A stretch of DNA of 64,000 nucleotides from Alphaproteobacteria bacterium (GCA_024743195.1 JANSXE010000001.1:248001-312000); one strand, 5' to 3'. Shown: positions 29,270-38,451, numbered from the stretch's first letter. The notes: generated from the sequence alone by a model not told the origin. Translations and numbers: made by a program.

Positions 29270-29417
29270 GCGCCTCCGCCCCGCCCGCGCGCGCCGCCCG
29301 CGCCCGATCCGCCCGAATCTCGCGCCGCAGCCGCACCAGCGAGACGACCGCCAGCCCAAGCGGCAGCGCGAAGGTCAGCGCCGCCTTGCCGAAGATGAGG
29401 ATTTCGCCGGAGGTCAT
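29217..29417 (-). CDS. Possible small membrane protein
   Basis: A 66-aa frame begins MTSGEILIFGKAALTFALPL with one transmembrane helix (about residues 6-28), followed by a charged helix (LRRLRREIRADRARAARA-like) and a Pro-rich tail. Small single-TM proteins of this layout are common in alphaproteobacteria, but there is no clear ribosome-binding site and its last ~53 bases overlap the GDT1-like gene on the other strand. It could be real or chance. Confidence 0.4.
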   Translation of the reverse strand: MTSGEILIFGKAALTFALPLGLAVVSLVRLRREIRADRARAARAGGAEALRPQPGNAPTPSKPRSR

Positions 29418-29484
29418 GATCGGTCTGCGGCCGCGCGAAGGAGCCGCATCAAGAAGACGCCGGAAGGCGCTGACGCCCGTTCGG

Positions 29485-29862
29485 TCACGTTTCCGACGCC
29501 GGATTCCGCGGCACCGCCGAATGGAGGGCGTCATATTCACGCTGGGGAATGCCCGTCATCGCCGCATTGCGCGTCGTGGGGTGGTCGTCGTAGCTCTCGG
29601 GCGCAGGAAACAAGGGCCCGGGTGACGTGAACTGGCTGTCCGTGAAGTCCACCCGCTTACCGCCCAAGCGGTTGTAATAGTGCCAAACGCCGGGCAGGCG
29701 CGTCCTCAGGATGTCGCCTCCGAACAGGTCATGGACCACGGCGGCGGTCACGTTGCACTGACCCAGCGCGGGGTTCTCACGCGTCCATTGAACCGCAGTC
29801 TCCCGCGACCACGCGTCGTGCAGGGCCGCACGAATCCGCACTGCGTCATAAGGAGGGGTCAA
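29485..29862 (-). CDS. YunG-like conserved protein
   Basis: About 125 aa, starting at a TTG with GGAG about 7 bases upstream; a GTG 15 bases further in is the main alternative, and no ATG fits. The core NPALGQCNVTAAVVHDLFGGD, followed by LPGVWHYYNRLGGKRVDFT and SQF, matches the small YunG protein family: a Cys-containing N-terminal helix, and a His and Asp spaced as in papain-like folds. A catalytic role is unproven. It borders the AT-richer accessory patch and may be part of it. Confidence 0.65.
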   Translation of the reverse strand: MTPPYDAVRIRAALHDAWSRETAVQWTRENPALGQCNVTAAVVHDLFGGDILRTRLPGVWHYYNRLGGKRVDFTDSQFTSPGPLFPAPESYDDHPTTRNAAMTGIPQREYDALHSAVPRNPASET

Positions 29863-30153
29863 GAGCGTTCTCCGTGATCGCTTAACGCCTGCGCGGTTGC
29901 AGCCCGTTAAGTGAGAGAGGGAGCAGTGTCGGCGGGAAGGACGCCGCACGCAAGGATGCCGAGGCGCCAGCGGTCGATCCGCAGAGGATATTCTGATGCG
30001 TCCACCGAGCGCCGGAGGGCCGTCAATCGCGCGGAAAAGCCCCGGAAATGCGCCCCCCCCCCGGGGGAAAACCCGGGGATTCGTCGTTATAGTCAATTTT
30101 CCCGCTTCGAGACGTACCGCGCGCAAACCGCGGGTGGTTGTTGGTGTAGGCTC
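29863..30153. other. Intergenic region with poly-C tract and GC hairpin
   Basis: This 291-bp region lies downstream of the orphan lipoprotein gene. It contains a run of ten C (30053-30062) and, at 30059-30078, a hairpin CCCCGGG/CCCGGGG with loop GGAAAA, which may end transcription of the minus-strand lipoprotein gene although no U-tract follows. No gene or tRNA fragment is visible. Confidence 0.5.
30059..30078 (-). terminator. Possible hairpin terminator of the orphan lipoprotein gene
   Basis: A 7-bp all-GC stem with a 6-base loop, about 75 bases past the minus-strand lipoprotein stop. No clear T-tract on the minus strand, so rho-independent activity is uncertain. Confidence 0.35.
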
Positions 30154-32151
30154 TCAGTACTGTTCAATGCGTCGGTCCGCGCCTGTTTCCCAGGCCGCAA
30201 GCCCGCCACCGCCGCAATATCTTATTACGCCTCCACGGAGTTCAGCATCGCTGCGGAAAAAGAGTTGGCGCCCATCCGCATCCGTTGCCCTCAACCAAGT
30301 GTCTTCAATACCGCGATAGGTCATAATCTCCGTCGTATCTACGTGTCTGCCGGACCGCATGGCGTTACCGTCGCGATAAGCCCGAATTAGCCGTTCACTT
30401 TGTGCTTTAGTTAACCCACGCAAATAATAGGTAAGGATCGGAACCGCGTTTGGACCCTGAGCGCTGTAGGCCTCCACCCTCGGCTGATCTGCCGGTGCGT
30501 CGCAATAATATCGATGGACCTTCGCAAGCGTCCCTGTTCCCGCGAACTTACAGATAATGCGTGATGTATCGCCGATGCTGATCGCGGAGATCATTCTAGC
30601 GCATCCCCCAGCAGGATCGCCGGACCCACCTGCGAAGGCGACCCAGTAGGTTTCATTCATTGTCGGCGGCAGCGACGCTGTTTGAGGGGGCGGGGCTGCA
30701 GATGCACTTTCCGTACTGGAGCCGGTCGATGGTGTCTGAGTTGTCTGAGACTGGACGTAGGTAGATTGCGCCTGATTATGACTTTGTTCCAGTTGGTTCA
30801 GAATCTGTTGGTTCTGCGCCAACTGGCTCGCCATGAAGTTTTGCAGAATATTGTAGTCAGAGCTTTGCGGCATCGACGCAAGGGCTTCCCGGCGTCGTTG
30901 TTGGCGCGCTTCACTCGCAATGCGGGCATTTTCTGCACTTTCCTTAGCGTTCGCCAAGTTTCCTGCAAAATACGAATAGGTCATGTCGAAGGCGACCTCG
31001 ACATCTTCTGGATGAACGATGGGGAAGCCAATGATGAACCGATCGGCGGGGATGGATTCATGGGACCAATACCGACCCCTGATCAGTTCCCATGCGTCCG
31101 TGACACTGCGTGCCTCGTCATAAATCGCTGTGTAAGCGGCGTGGTCAAAATCGCCACGCGCCCGTTCCACGCAAGACAGATACCCGCCTAATTTGTCAAT
31201 ATCGTCACTGGAAGTCTTCGGTGCCCTGCCGCATCTTCCTTCCAAGAAGCCATGCGGGGATACGGGCCTCACTTCGGTTTTCATCCATTCGATGACTTGG
31301 GTGCGGGCTTCCCGCATTGTTTCGACATCGGCGAAATCCTGCGCGTAGATTTCGTCTCCCTGTTTCAGTGCAATCTTGGCATCGTCGCCAATGCGTTGTT
31401 GGGCAATGATCTCGTGGATAGGGGCGCTCCACCCTATGGGATCAACTCCCAGACGAGTGTCCATTTCCCACGATGGGTCTATCCAGTCGAGACGGATTCG
31501 GGTCTCGCATCCGCTGGTGCAGAGTTGTCCCTGTCGATGCAATCCCAGAAAGACAGCGCGATCTTGGCGCATGTACTGTTTCAAATGCCGCCAAGCAGCG
31601 TAAAATATTCTTCTCTGTTTTCCATCTTCGCTGTTCAGATGATCGACCAAACTATCCTTTAGTCCGGGCGACCATATCCAACCACTATCCAGTACCCAGC
31701 CCTCGGGCGTCTCCATTCTTTCCATGGTCGCCGTGTTGACATATCCCAGGGTCACCCAGGCGTAATCCCCATTTTCCGCCTCAAGGGTCAGCCCAACCCC
31801 GTAGAAGTCGTTACCGGACGCAAGCCGTTGGAGCCGCGCTTCCGGCAACCGCATCATCAGCCGGAATACGAAGTTATCTCCTGACCTTAAAAAAGTAACC
31901 TGCATCCCAGCGTTTTCATTGTCGGTAGAGACATACCTGCTCCGAAGTCCTTCCGAAGCGATCCACAAAGGGGCCTCCGCCTCAGGCCAGAGATCGATAT
32001 TCGGTTGAAACAGGCTGAACTCCGCGGGTTCAAAGGGTCCGTAGGAGATGTGCCTCGGTTGTTCTATTAGGGGTGGCGGCGGCGGAGTGGTTACGCATCC
32101 AATCAACAGCAGAGCAAAGGCGAACACTGATAGTACGCGGCGAAACATCAT
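30154..32151 (-). CDS. Orphan lipoprotein in AT-richer accessory patch
   Basis: About 665 aa, function not recognised. The signal segment MMFRRVLSVFAFALLLIGC ends in a lipobox (LLIGC), so a lipoprotein is likely; a Pro run (TTPPPPPL) follows. Residues ~45-430 look globular and mixed alpha/beta. About 410-470 is a charged/Gln-rich helix (ENARIASEARQQRRREALAS) leading to a Gln/Ser/Thr-rich linker with QNQQILNQLEQSHNQAQS, then a C-terminal domain with conserved-looking Cys pairs (DPAGGCARM, IICKFAG, HRYYCDAP, IRYCGGGG). Codon use and base composition are clearly less GC-rich than the neighbours, which suggests transfer. It lies between a YunG-like gene and an integrase remnant. Confidence 0.75.
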   Translation of the reverse strand: MMFRRVLSVFAFALLLIGCVTTPPPPPLIEQPRHISYGPFEPAEFSLFQPNIDLWPEAEAPLWIASEGLRSRYVSTDNENAGMQVTFLRSGDNFVFRLMMRLPEARLQRLASGNDFYGVGLTLEAENGDYAWVTLGYVNTATMERMETPEGWVLDSGWIWSPGLKDSLVDHLNSEDGKQRRIFYAAWRHLKQYMRQDRAVFLGLHRQGQLCTSGCETRIRLDWIDPSWEMDTRLGVDPIGWSAPIHEIIAQQRIGDDAKIALKQGDEIYAQDFADVETMREARTQVIEWMKTEVRPVSPHGFLEGRCGRAPKTSSDDIDKLGGYLSCVERARGDFDHAAYTAIYDEARSVTDAWELIRGRYWSHESIPADRFIIGFPIVHPEDVEVAFDMTYSYFAGNLANAKESAENARIASEARQQRRREALASMPQSSDYNILQNFMASQLAQNQQILNQLEQSHNQAQSTYVQSQTTQTPSTGSSTESASAAPPPQTASLPPTMNETYWVAFAGGSGDPAGGCARMISAISIGDTSRIICKFAGTGTLAKVHRYYCDAPADQPRVEAYSAQGPNAVPILTYYLRGLTKAQSERLIRAYRDGNAMRSGRHVDTTEIMTYRGIEDTWLRATDADGRQLFFRSDAELRGGVIRYCGGGGLAAWETGADRRIEQY

Positions 32152-32280
32152 GGGACCCCGACATCGTGAGCAACTCACCCGATCTTTATCTATGGCGTGT
32201 TACCGCTTCAAGGGGGCAGCTCAATTTGGCAATCGACACAGCTTGGACACTTGTGGAAGCATGTCATTGGACAAACGAGT

Positions 32281-32865
32281 TCATGGATGCGGATGCGCTA
32301 GGATCACTTCCGAAAACACTCGCAGCGAACGTTGGGAGCAGGTCAATTGACCAAACTCTTCGTACAGCAGTCGCCGATCTCTGCGATTGGACGGCGCACG
32401 ACGCTTCACATCGTTCAACGGGTTTGTTCGGACAGGTACGTCCCATTCAGATCGGGCTAGGTCAAAGCAGTTGCGCAGGAAGCGGAGTTCACATGCAACA
32501 GTGACGGGGGCAACCTCACGACGGCGCTTGTCGCGATAAGCTTCAAGCGTACCGGATGTAACTGCAGACAGCGTTTGACCGGCCCAGGGTGCGCGAAGCA
32601 TCGCATTGATCACCCATGTACCGATTTCTGCGCCTTTGCGCCTCGGAACGATCGTATCCCTGTACTTGATGAGCAGTTCGCCAACCGTAACCCTATCGAG
32701 GGTGCGATAGTCTCAGGCGAGGTCACGAACATCGGCGCGACTTTCCATCTCTCGTGCCCATCTCTCTGCATCGGATCGCCGGTTGAAGCTTCTGGATACG
32801 GCGTTGCATCCCTGAGGGCGAACCTGAACTTGCCGCTTGTCTCCTCGTCTGCTGAGCGTAGCCAT
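32281..32865 (-). pseudogene. Decayed tyrosine-recombinase (phage integrase) gene
   Basis: The start (MATLSRRGDKRQVQVRPQG) is the typical N-terminal beta-hairpin region of site-specific integrases, followed by SFNRRSDAERWAREMESRAD. An in-frame TGA at 32713-32715 interrupts it after RDLA. The same frame continues with RTLDRVTVGELLIKYRDTIV, the SAM-like core-binding domain (LEAYRDKRRREVAPVTVACE, LRFLRNCFDLARSEWDVPV) and then stops at LAHPHP. The whole C-terminal catalytic domain (Arg-His-Arg-Tyr) is missing. The gene is therefore broken twice and cannot encode a working recombinase. It points away from the tRNA-Val gene whose 3' end lies about 105 bp upstream, the usual arrangement for an integrated element. 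Confidence 0.85.
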
Positions 32866-32940
32866 GACGGCGTTTCCCTTTGCTGTGACCCCAGTGTGAC
32901 AGCGTCGGTTCCGTTGTGATCTCAAAGGGACCTAGAAACA

Positions 32941-32970
32941 CGAAACCCCCGGGTTTCCCCGGGGGTTTCG
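32941..32970 (-). terminator. Strong hairpin downstream of tRNA-Val
   Basis: A perfect 13-bp stem (CGAAACCCCCGGG) with a 4-base loop, beginning one base past the tRNA-Val CCA end on the minus strand. Its ascending arm ends in TTTCG-type sequence, consistent with a transcription terminator for the tRNA. Confidence 0.75.
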
Positions 32971-32971
32971 A

Positions 32972-33046
32972 TGGTGGGCGCGGCTGGGATTGAACCAGCG
33001 ACCCCTGCGATGTCAACACAGTGCTCTCCCGCTGAGCTACGCGCCC
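32972..33046 (-). tRNA. tRNA-Val (anticodon GAC)
   Basis: 75 nt including an encoded CCA. The cloverleaf folds by eye: acceptor GGGCGCG/CGCGCCC, D-arm GCTC-AGCGGGA-GAGC, anticodon stem CTGTG/CGCAG around loop TTGACAT (anticodon GAC, reading GUC/GUU), and T-arm GCTGG-TTCAATC-CCAGC. An integrase remnant begins about 105 bp past its 3' end, so it is a likely former attachment site. Confidence 0.96.
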
Positions 33047-33213
33047 TGATCGATCGGGAGCCGGCGGGCCCCGCCGGCGGATCGGGGAGATATCACCATG
33101 CGCCGAGGCAGGCAAGCCCTTGCGTGCGACCCGCGCGCCCTCTCATCGCCCTCCAATCTCCCTGGCATGACGCTTGCTTCGACGCGGGCGGAGAGAGAGG
33201 AGGATTCGGTTCC

Positions 33214-34017
33214 ATGCCGACCCGCAGTCGAGCCCCCCGGCGCGCGCGCCGCGCCGGCCTTGCAGCCGCCCTGGCGCTGCTGTTCGGCCTCGCCTTCGGC
33301 GGCGGCGCGGCCGTCGCCTCCGGCCCCGGCGACGATCCGGCCGCCGCCGAGTCCGCCGCCGCGCCGAGCGGCGACGCTCCGCCGATGCTGTGCGAGATCG
33401 CGATCCGGGCGGCCGAGCAGGCGCGGCGGCTGCCCCTGCATCTGATGCAGGCCATCGCCTTCGTCGAATCCGGCCGAATGAGCGACGCGCACGGCCGCCG
33501 CATCGCCTGGCCCTGGACCGTGATGGCGGAGGGGCGCGGGCGCTACTACGACAGCAAGGCCGAGGCCATCGCGGCCGTGCGCGCGCTTCAGGATCGCGGG
33601 GTCGAGAACATCGACGTCGGCTGCATGCAGGTGAACCTCTATTACCATGGCCGCGCCTTCGCGAGCCTGGAGGAAGCCTTCGATCCCGTCCACAACGTGG
33701 CCTACGCCACCGCCTTCCTGCTGGACCTGCGCCGGGAGGCCAACTCCTGGACCAAGGCGATCAAGCGCTACCATTCCCGCACGCCGGAGCGTCAGGCGCT
33801 CTATCAGGCGCGGGTGCAGCGCGAATGGCGTGCGCTCAAGCATGGGCGCAGCGGCTGGCCCGGCGCGCTCGTCGCGCTCCCCGCCCAATCCGGCGGCCTC
33901 GCCGCGTCCGCCGATCGCGCCGACGGCGCCGCGGTGGTCTGGCCGCCGCGCTCCTACCACGAGCAGAAGCGCCTGGAGAACGCGATGCGCGCCCGGGTGC
34001 TGACCGCCCAACCGTAA
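33214..34017 (+). CDS. Lytic transglycosylase-like (SLT/lysozyme fold) secreted protein
   Basis: A 267-aa protein with an Arg-rich start, a hydrophobic signal segment (AGLAAALALLFGLAFGGGAA) and an SLT-type domain. The catalytic Glu is in LMQAIAFVESGR; WPWTVMAEGRGRYYDSKAEA and VENIDVGCMQVNLYYHGRAF match the lysozyme-like goose-type core. Such proteins cleave peptidoglycan, often to make room for envelope assemblies. The C-terminus is Ala/Arg-rich. AGGAGG lies about 10 bases upstream of the ATG at 33214. The frame stays open 5' into the tRNA gene but that part is not coding. Confidence 0.85.
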   Translation: MPTRSRAPRRARRAGLAAALALLFGLAFGGGAAVASGPGDDPAAAESAAAPSGDAPPMLCEIAIRAAEQARRLPLHLMQAIAFVESGRMSDAHGRRIAWPWTVMAEGRGRYYDSKAEAIAAVRALQDRGVENIDVGCMQVNLYYHGRAFASLEEAFDPVHNVAYATAFLLDLRREANSWTKAIKRYHSRTPERQALYQARVQREWRALKHGRSGWPGALVALPAQSGGLAASADRADGAAVVWPPRSYHEQKRLENAMRARVLTAQP

Positions 34018-34160
34018 TCCCCAGTCCCTTTCGCGCATCCCGCGCCGCCGCCCCGGCGACGGTTGCGCGCCGTGCGGCTTTCCTCTTCAATCGCCCGGAC
34101 GAGAAGGGGCTGCCGGCGCAAAAGGGGCGCAGGCCGCGCGATAGAAAGCGGGACACCGTC

Positions 34161-35957
34161 ATGACCAGCGTCGTTCCCGGCCCCAGGCGGCTGCCCGTCG
34201 CGCTCGCGCTCGCGGGCGCCGCGGCGGCGGCCGGCGCCGGGACGGCGCTGGCGCTCGACGCGCCGGCGATCGCGGCGGCTTTGGCGTGGGGCGCCGCCGG
34301 CGCTGCCGGCGGGACGGCCGTGTTGCTTCTGGCGAGACGGGGGCGCGCGGCGCGCGCGGGCGGACCGGACGCCGCCGACGCGCAGGCCGCGCTGGAGGCC
34401 GAGAAGCGCCTCGCCTCCGCGATCGAGGCGATCACGGCCGCCATCGAACTCTACGACGCGGAGGGGCGGCTGATCCTGTTCAACAGCCGCATGGTCGAGC
34501 TCTATCACCCGGCCGCGGCGCTGATGGCGCAGGGCGCCGGCTATGAGGCGATCCTGCGCGCCGCCGTCGCCGCCGGCCTGATCGCGCAGGCCGCAGGCGG
34601 CGAGGAGACCTGGATCGCCGCCGACCTCGCCCGCCACCGGGCGGGCGACGGGACGCGCAGCCTGCGCCGGGTCGGCTCGACCTGGCTCGACGTGCGCGCC
34701 CACCGGCTGCCGGACGGCGGGCGGCTGGTCATCCAGGCCGACGTCACCGCCGTGCAGGCGAGCGCCCAGCAGGCCGAGGCGCAATCGCAACTGCTGCTCT
34801 CCACCTTCAACGCGATGATCCAGGCGGTTGCGGTGTACGACGAGGAGCTGCGGCTGCGCGCGGTCAACGAGCGCCTGATCGCGATGTTCGATCTGCCGCC
34901 GGAGCTGTCGCAGCCCGGCGTCCCGCTGGCGAAGATCATCCGACACAATCTGACCCGCGGCTGGCTCGCGCCGGAGAGCGGCGATCTGGAGGCGCAGATC
35001 CAGGCCCGCCTCGCCGTCTATGGCGGCGGGCGGTATCACCGCGAGCGGCTGCGGCCCACCGACGGGCGGGTGTTGGAGGTGGAGATCCATCCGGACGGCC
35101 GGGGCGGCGTGCTGACCACCTACACCGACGTGACCGAGCGCGAGGCGGCCCAGCAGGCCCTGGTCTCCGCCAAGGAGGACGCCGAGATCGCGAACCGCGC
35201 CAAGTCGCAGTTCCTCGCCAGCATGACGCACGAACTGCGCACGCCGCTGAACGCGATCATCGGCTTTTCCGAGGTCCTGCGCGACGAGCTCTACGGGCCG
35301 CTCGGCGTGCGGCAGTACCGCGACTTCGCCGGCGACATCTATGAGGGCGGCCAGCATCTGCTGGCCATGATCAACGACATTCTCGACCTCTCGAAGATCG
35401 AAGCGGGCCGGCGCGAACTGGCGAGCGAGCGGCTGTCGCTGCCGCCGCTGATCGATGCGGTGATGCGCATGGTCCGGCAGCGCGCGGCGGAGGCGGGCGT
35501 CACCCTGCACCGGACCATCCCGGCGGATCTCCCCGACCTCGAGGCCGAGGACAAGGCGGTTCGCCAAATGCTGATCAATCTGCTGTCGAACGCGATAAAG
35601 TTCACGCCGAAGGGCGGCCGGGTCGTCGTTTCGGTCCGGCGCAGCCCCGAGACCGGCGGCCTCGCGCTGTCCGTCGAAGACAACGGAATCGGCATGGCGC
35701 CGAAGGAGATTCCGATCGCGCTTGAGCCGTTCCAGCAGATCGATTCGGACCTGTCGCGCCGCTATCAGGGCACGGGCCTGGGCCTGCCCCTTGTGAAGAG
35801 CCTGATCGAGTTGCATGGCGGCCGGCTCGAGATCGACAGCGCCCCGGACGAAGGCTCCAGGGTGACGCTTTACTTCCCGGCCGCCCGGCTCTATCCGCTC
35901 CCGGACGCCGCGCCGCCCGGCGCGCCGGACCGAAGGAGCCCCCCCGATGCCGATTGA
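34161..35957 (+). CDS. Membrane-bound PAS-domain sensor histidine kinase
   Basis: A 598-aa kinase. Two Ala-rich hydrophobic segments (about residues 12-32 and 36-57) anchor it; they are short of a periplasmic loop, so sensing is probably cytoplasmic. Two PAS-like domains follow (about 83-197 and 211-327, with AIELYDAEGRLILFNSRM and AVAVYDEELRLRAVNERL). The HisKA H-box is FLASMTHELRTPLN (His357), the N-box LINLLSNAIKFTP, G1 VEDNGIGM and G2 GTGLGLPL. No receiver domain or response-regulator gene is present, so it is an orphan kinase here. Its stop overlaps the following aminotransferase gene by 11 bp. Confidence 0.92.
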   Translation: MTSVVPGPRRLPVALALAGAAAAAGAGTALALDAPAIAAALAWGAAGAAGGTAVLLLARRGRAARAGGPDAADAQAALEAEKRLASAIEAITAAIELYDAEGRLILFNSRMVELYHPAAALMAQGAGYEAILRAAVAAGLIAQAAGGEETWIAADLARHRAGDGTRSLRRVGSTWLDVRAHRLPDGGRLVIQADVTAVQASAQQAEAQSQLLLSTFNAMIQAVAVYDEELRLRAVNERLIAMFDLPPELSQPGVPLAKIIRHNLTRGWLAPESGDLEAQIQARLAVYGGGRYHRERLRPTDGRVLEVEIHPDGRGGVLTTYTDVTEREAAQQALVSAKEDAEIANRAKSQFLASMTHELRTPLNAIIGFSEVLRDELYGPLGVRQYRDFAGDIYEGGQHLLAMINDILDLSKIEAGRRELASERLSLPPLIDAVMRMVRQRAAEAGVTLHRTIPADLPDLEAEDKAVRQMLINLLSNAIKFTPKGGRVVVSVRRSPETGGLALSVEDNGIGMAPKEIPIALEPFQQIDSDLSRRYQGTGLGLPLVKSLIELHGGRLEIDSAPDEGSRVTLYFPAARLYPLPDAAPPGAPDRRSPPDAD

Positions 35958-37122
35958 CGTCCAGGCCCTGCGCGCCGAAACCCCGGGCGTTGAGCACGTC
36001 CGCCATCTGAACAACGCCGGCTCCGCGCTGACGACGCGCCGGGTGCTGGACGCGGTGACGGGACACCTCGCGCGCGAAGCGGAGATCGGCGGCTACGAGG
36101 CGCAGGCGGAGGCGGCGGAGACGCTGGCGCGCTTCTACGACGCGGCGGCCGCCTTGGTGGGCGGCGCGCCGGCGGAAATCGCCTTCGTCGAGAACGCGAC
36201 CCGCGGCTGGGACATGGCCTTCTACGCCGTCGATTGGAAGCCGGGCGACCGGATTCTGACCGCGCGCTCCGACTACAACTCCAACATGATCGCCTACCGT
36301 CAGGTCGAACGCCGCTTCGGCGTCGAGATCGTCCTGATCCCGAACGACGACGCCGGCCGGATCGACGTCGACGCGCTGGCGGCGGCCGTCGACGGGCGCA
36401 CGCGGCTGATCGCGCTGACGGACCTGCCGACCAACGACGGGCTGATCAACCCGGCCGAAGCGGTCGGCCAGGTCGCACGCGACGCCGGCGTCCCCTTCCT
36501 GCTGGACGCCTGTCAGTCGGTCGGCCAGATGCCGATCGACGTCGGTCGGATCGGCTGCACCATGCTGTCGACCACGGGGCGCAAGTACCTGCGCGGGCCG
36601 CGCGGCACGGGCTTTCTGTGGGTGCGCGAGGATTGGATCGACCGGCTGGAGCCGCCGTTCCTCGACACCCACGCCGCCCGCTGGAGCCGCATCGACGGCT
36701 TCACGATCCGGGACGACGCCAAGCGCTTCGAGAATTGGGAGCAGCACCTCGCCGGCAAGATCGGCCTGACGGTTGCGCTTGAGCACGCGGCGGACCTGGG
36801 CGTCGACGCGATCTGGGCGCGCATTCGGGATCTCTCCGGGCGCCTGCGCGCCGGCCTCTCCGCCCTGCCGGACGTGACCCTGCACGACACCGGCGTCGAC
36901 AAGAGCGGCATCGTCACCTTCACCAAGGCCGGCGAGACGGCGGCTGAGACGCGCGCGCGCCTCGCCGCGCGGCGCATCAACTGCTCGGTCTCCTTCAGCC
37001 AGTTGACCCGCACGGACCTGACCGACGCCGGGATTGCGGAAATGGTCCGCGCCTCCGTCCACGCCTACAACACGGAAGCCGAGATCGACGCGCTCTTGGA
37101 GACCGTCGCCGAGGCGCCGTGA
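35947..37122 (+). CDS. Class V PLP aminotransferase / cysteine desulfurase-like (EgtE-related)
   Basis: A 391-aa fold-type I PLP enzyme. The N-terminus HVRHLNNAGSALTTRRVLDA, the cofactor region FVENATRGWDMAFYA, LTDLPTNDGLINPAEAVGQV, LLDACQSVGQMPIDV and the PLP-lysine block STTGRKYLRGPRGTGFLWV all match the family. Relatives include SufS-like desulfurases, isopenicillin-N epimerases and EgtE (the ergothioneine C-S lyase). There is no catalytic Cys block typical of SufS, so a lyase or epimerase activity is more likely. It overlaps the histidine kinase gene, indicating cotranscription. Confidence 0.85.
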   Translation: MPIDVQALRAETPGVEHVRHLNNAGSALTTRRVLDAVTGHLAREAEIGGYEAQAEAAETLARFYDAAAALVGGAPAEIAFVENATRGWDMAFYAVDWKPGDRILTARSDYNSNMIAYRQVERRFGVEIVLIPNDDAGRIDVDALAAAVDGRTRLIALTDLPTNDGLINPAEAVGQVARDAGVPFLLDACQSVGQMPIDVGRIGCTMLSTTGRKYLRGPRGTGFLWVREDWIDRLEPPFLDTHAARWSRIDGFTIRDDAKRFENWEQHLAGKIGLTVALEHAADLGVDAIWARIRDLSGRLRAGLSALPDVTLHDTGVDKSGIVTFTKAGETAAETRARLAARRINCSVSFSQLTRTDLTDAGIAEMVRASVHAYNTEAEIDALLETVAEAP

Positions 37123-37191
37123 TCGGCCGCGCCGCCGGGGCGCGCAACGAGCCGGCCGGCGTTCCGAGGTTTGACCCGAGGCGTATCCGGC

Positions 37192-38205
37192 TCAATTCTG
37201 CATGGGAATGCCGTCGTCCCATCGGAAGCCGACGGCGCCGCCCTGCCATACGCCCCGCCCGAGCGGATTGGGTCCGTAGATGTCCACCTGAGGCGGCAAA
37301 CCGAAGTCGGGCGCGAGGTCGTGGACCCCGCGAACCGTGCTGCGATGCATGATCCGCAAGCCCTGTTCCTCGGCGGATAAGTGCGCCTCCGGCGCCGCGC
37401 GATGGGCGACGGCCAGATTGTCGATGAAGAGGCAGTCATTTTCCTCGTACTCAAACCTAATGGCGTAACCGTCCTCAAATCCGGCGTTCAGAATGCCGTT
37501 GTACGCATGACAAAGTCGCCGCAGCTCGTCGGCGTCCAGAAGCCGGAATTCATTCCTGTCGGGCGCTTTCTCGATCACCGCGCCGGTCATCCCGAGATGC
37601 AGCCAAATGCAGTTGCGACCGGAAACGGGATGCGAATGCACCAGCGGATGGACCGCGCCCGACGTTGCGTTGACCGAAGACAATCGGCTCCAGAGCTCCT
37701 TCTGATCCGCGGTCAACGCCTCGTAAGCCGCGGCTTGGTGCGCGAAATACGTCCCGCCCCCCTTCTCGGCCGGGCGGACGATATGGTAGCCCGCATGCGA
37801 GAAGGTCTTGATGTTGAAACTGCCGTCGTTGTGCCACTGCGGCCCGACGCCCGGGATGCCGTGACGGTTGTCGTTCGACAGTCGGAAGATGTGCTGATTG
37901 CCGTCGGGCGTCGCAGGGTGGACGCCATGCGTGCTGTGCAATTCCCGGCCGCCCCACCAGCAACTGGCCCGAAGAAACGCGTCCACGTCCAGCGGGATCT
38001 CGCTCTTGAAGACGATGAACCCGCGCTCCGCCATGACGGCTTCCAGGGCGCGGACGACGTCCGGCGGCGGCGCGTCGCCGGACAAATCGACGCCCCGGAC
38101 GGAGGCGCCGATGGGGTCCAGCGCCGTGATCCGGCCGCCATAGGCTTCGATTGTCGCACCATGCGACGGGTCGAGAGACGCGAGCTTGGACGCATTACCG
38201 CTCAT
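37192..38205 (-). CDS. TauD/TfdA-family Fe(II)/2-oxoglutarate dioxygenase
   Basis: A 337-aa dioxygenase. The metal triad is visible: WHNDGSF (His-x-Asp) and a distal His in [15 protein letters not shown], followed by the 2-oxoglutarate Arg in [12 protein letters not shown]. The Asp of the triad is kept, so hydroxylation or C-N/C-S cleavage is expected rather than halogenation. The substrate is not known; taurine, sulfonates and hydroxy-trimethyllysine-like amines are common in the family. The start MSGNASKL has AAAGGAG 6 bases upstream. It is convergent with the aminotransferase gene and shows lower GC codon use than its neighbours. Confidence 0.88.
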   Translation of the reverse strand: MSGNASKLASLDPSHGATIEAYGGRITALDPIGASVRGVDLSGDAPPPDVVRALEAVMAERGFIVFKSEIPLDVDAFLRASCWWGGRELHSTHGVHPATPDGNQHIFRLSNDNRHGIPGVGPQWHNDGSFNIKTFSHAGYHIVRPAEKGGGTYFAHQAAAYEALTADQKELWSRLSSVNATSGAVHPLVHSHPVSGRNCIWLHLGMTGAVIEKAPDRNEFRLLDADELRRLCHAYNGILNAGFEDGYAIRFEYEENDCLFIDNLAVAHRAAPEAHLSAEEQGLRIMHRSTVRGVHDLAPDFGLPPQVDIYGPNPLGRGVWQGGAVGFRWDDGIPMQN

Positions 38206-38451
38206 GTTGGGCTCCTTTCCGCCCTCAGACCTAAGCATCTGTCCGCTCTTCCGAAAGGGATGCGTTGCCCGGAACGCCGTTTAACGCGCCCGTCCGTCGG
38301 GTCCGTCGCCCGGCCTGAGAAGGGCCTTCGCCGCCCCGTGACGCGCCGGCGGCGTGACAGTCGCGGGTTGGGCCTTATGCTATGGCGTCCAAGATGCGGA
38401 AGCGCGAGGCGCCCGCCCGGCGGACCCGGGCGGCGGAGAATGAGGTCGGAG

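Noticed and set aside
32713-32715. TGA read as selenocysteine
   Set aside because: No selenocysteine-insertion hairpin is evident, integrases are not selenoproteins, and the gene is truncated downstream anyway.
30059-32970. GC hairpins at 30059-30078 and 32941-32970 as the two attachment sites of the element
   Set aside because: They resemble each other only in C/G runs; there is no copy of the tRNA 3' sequence at the left side.
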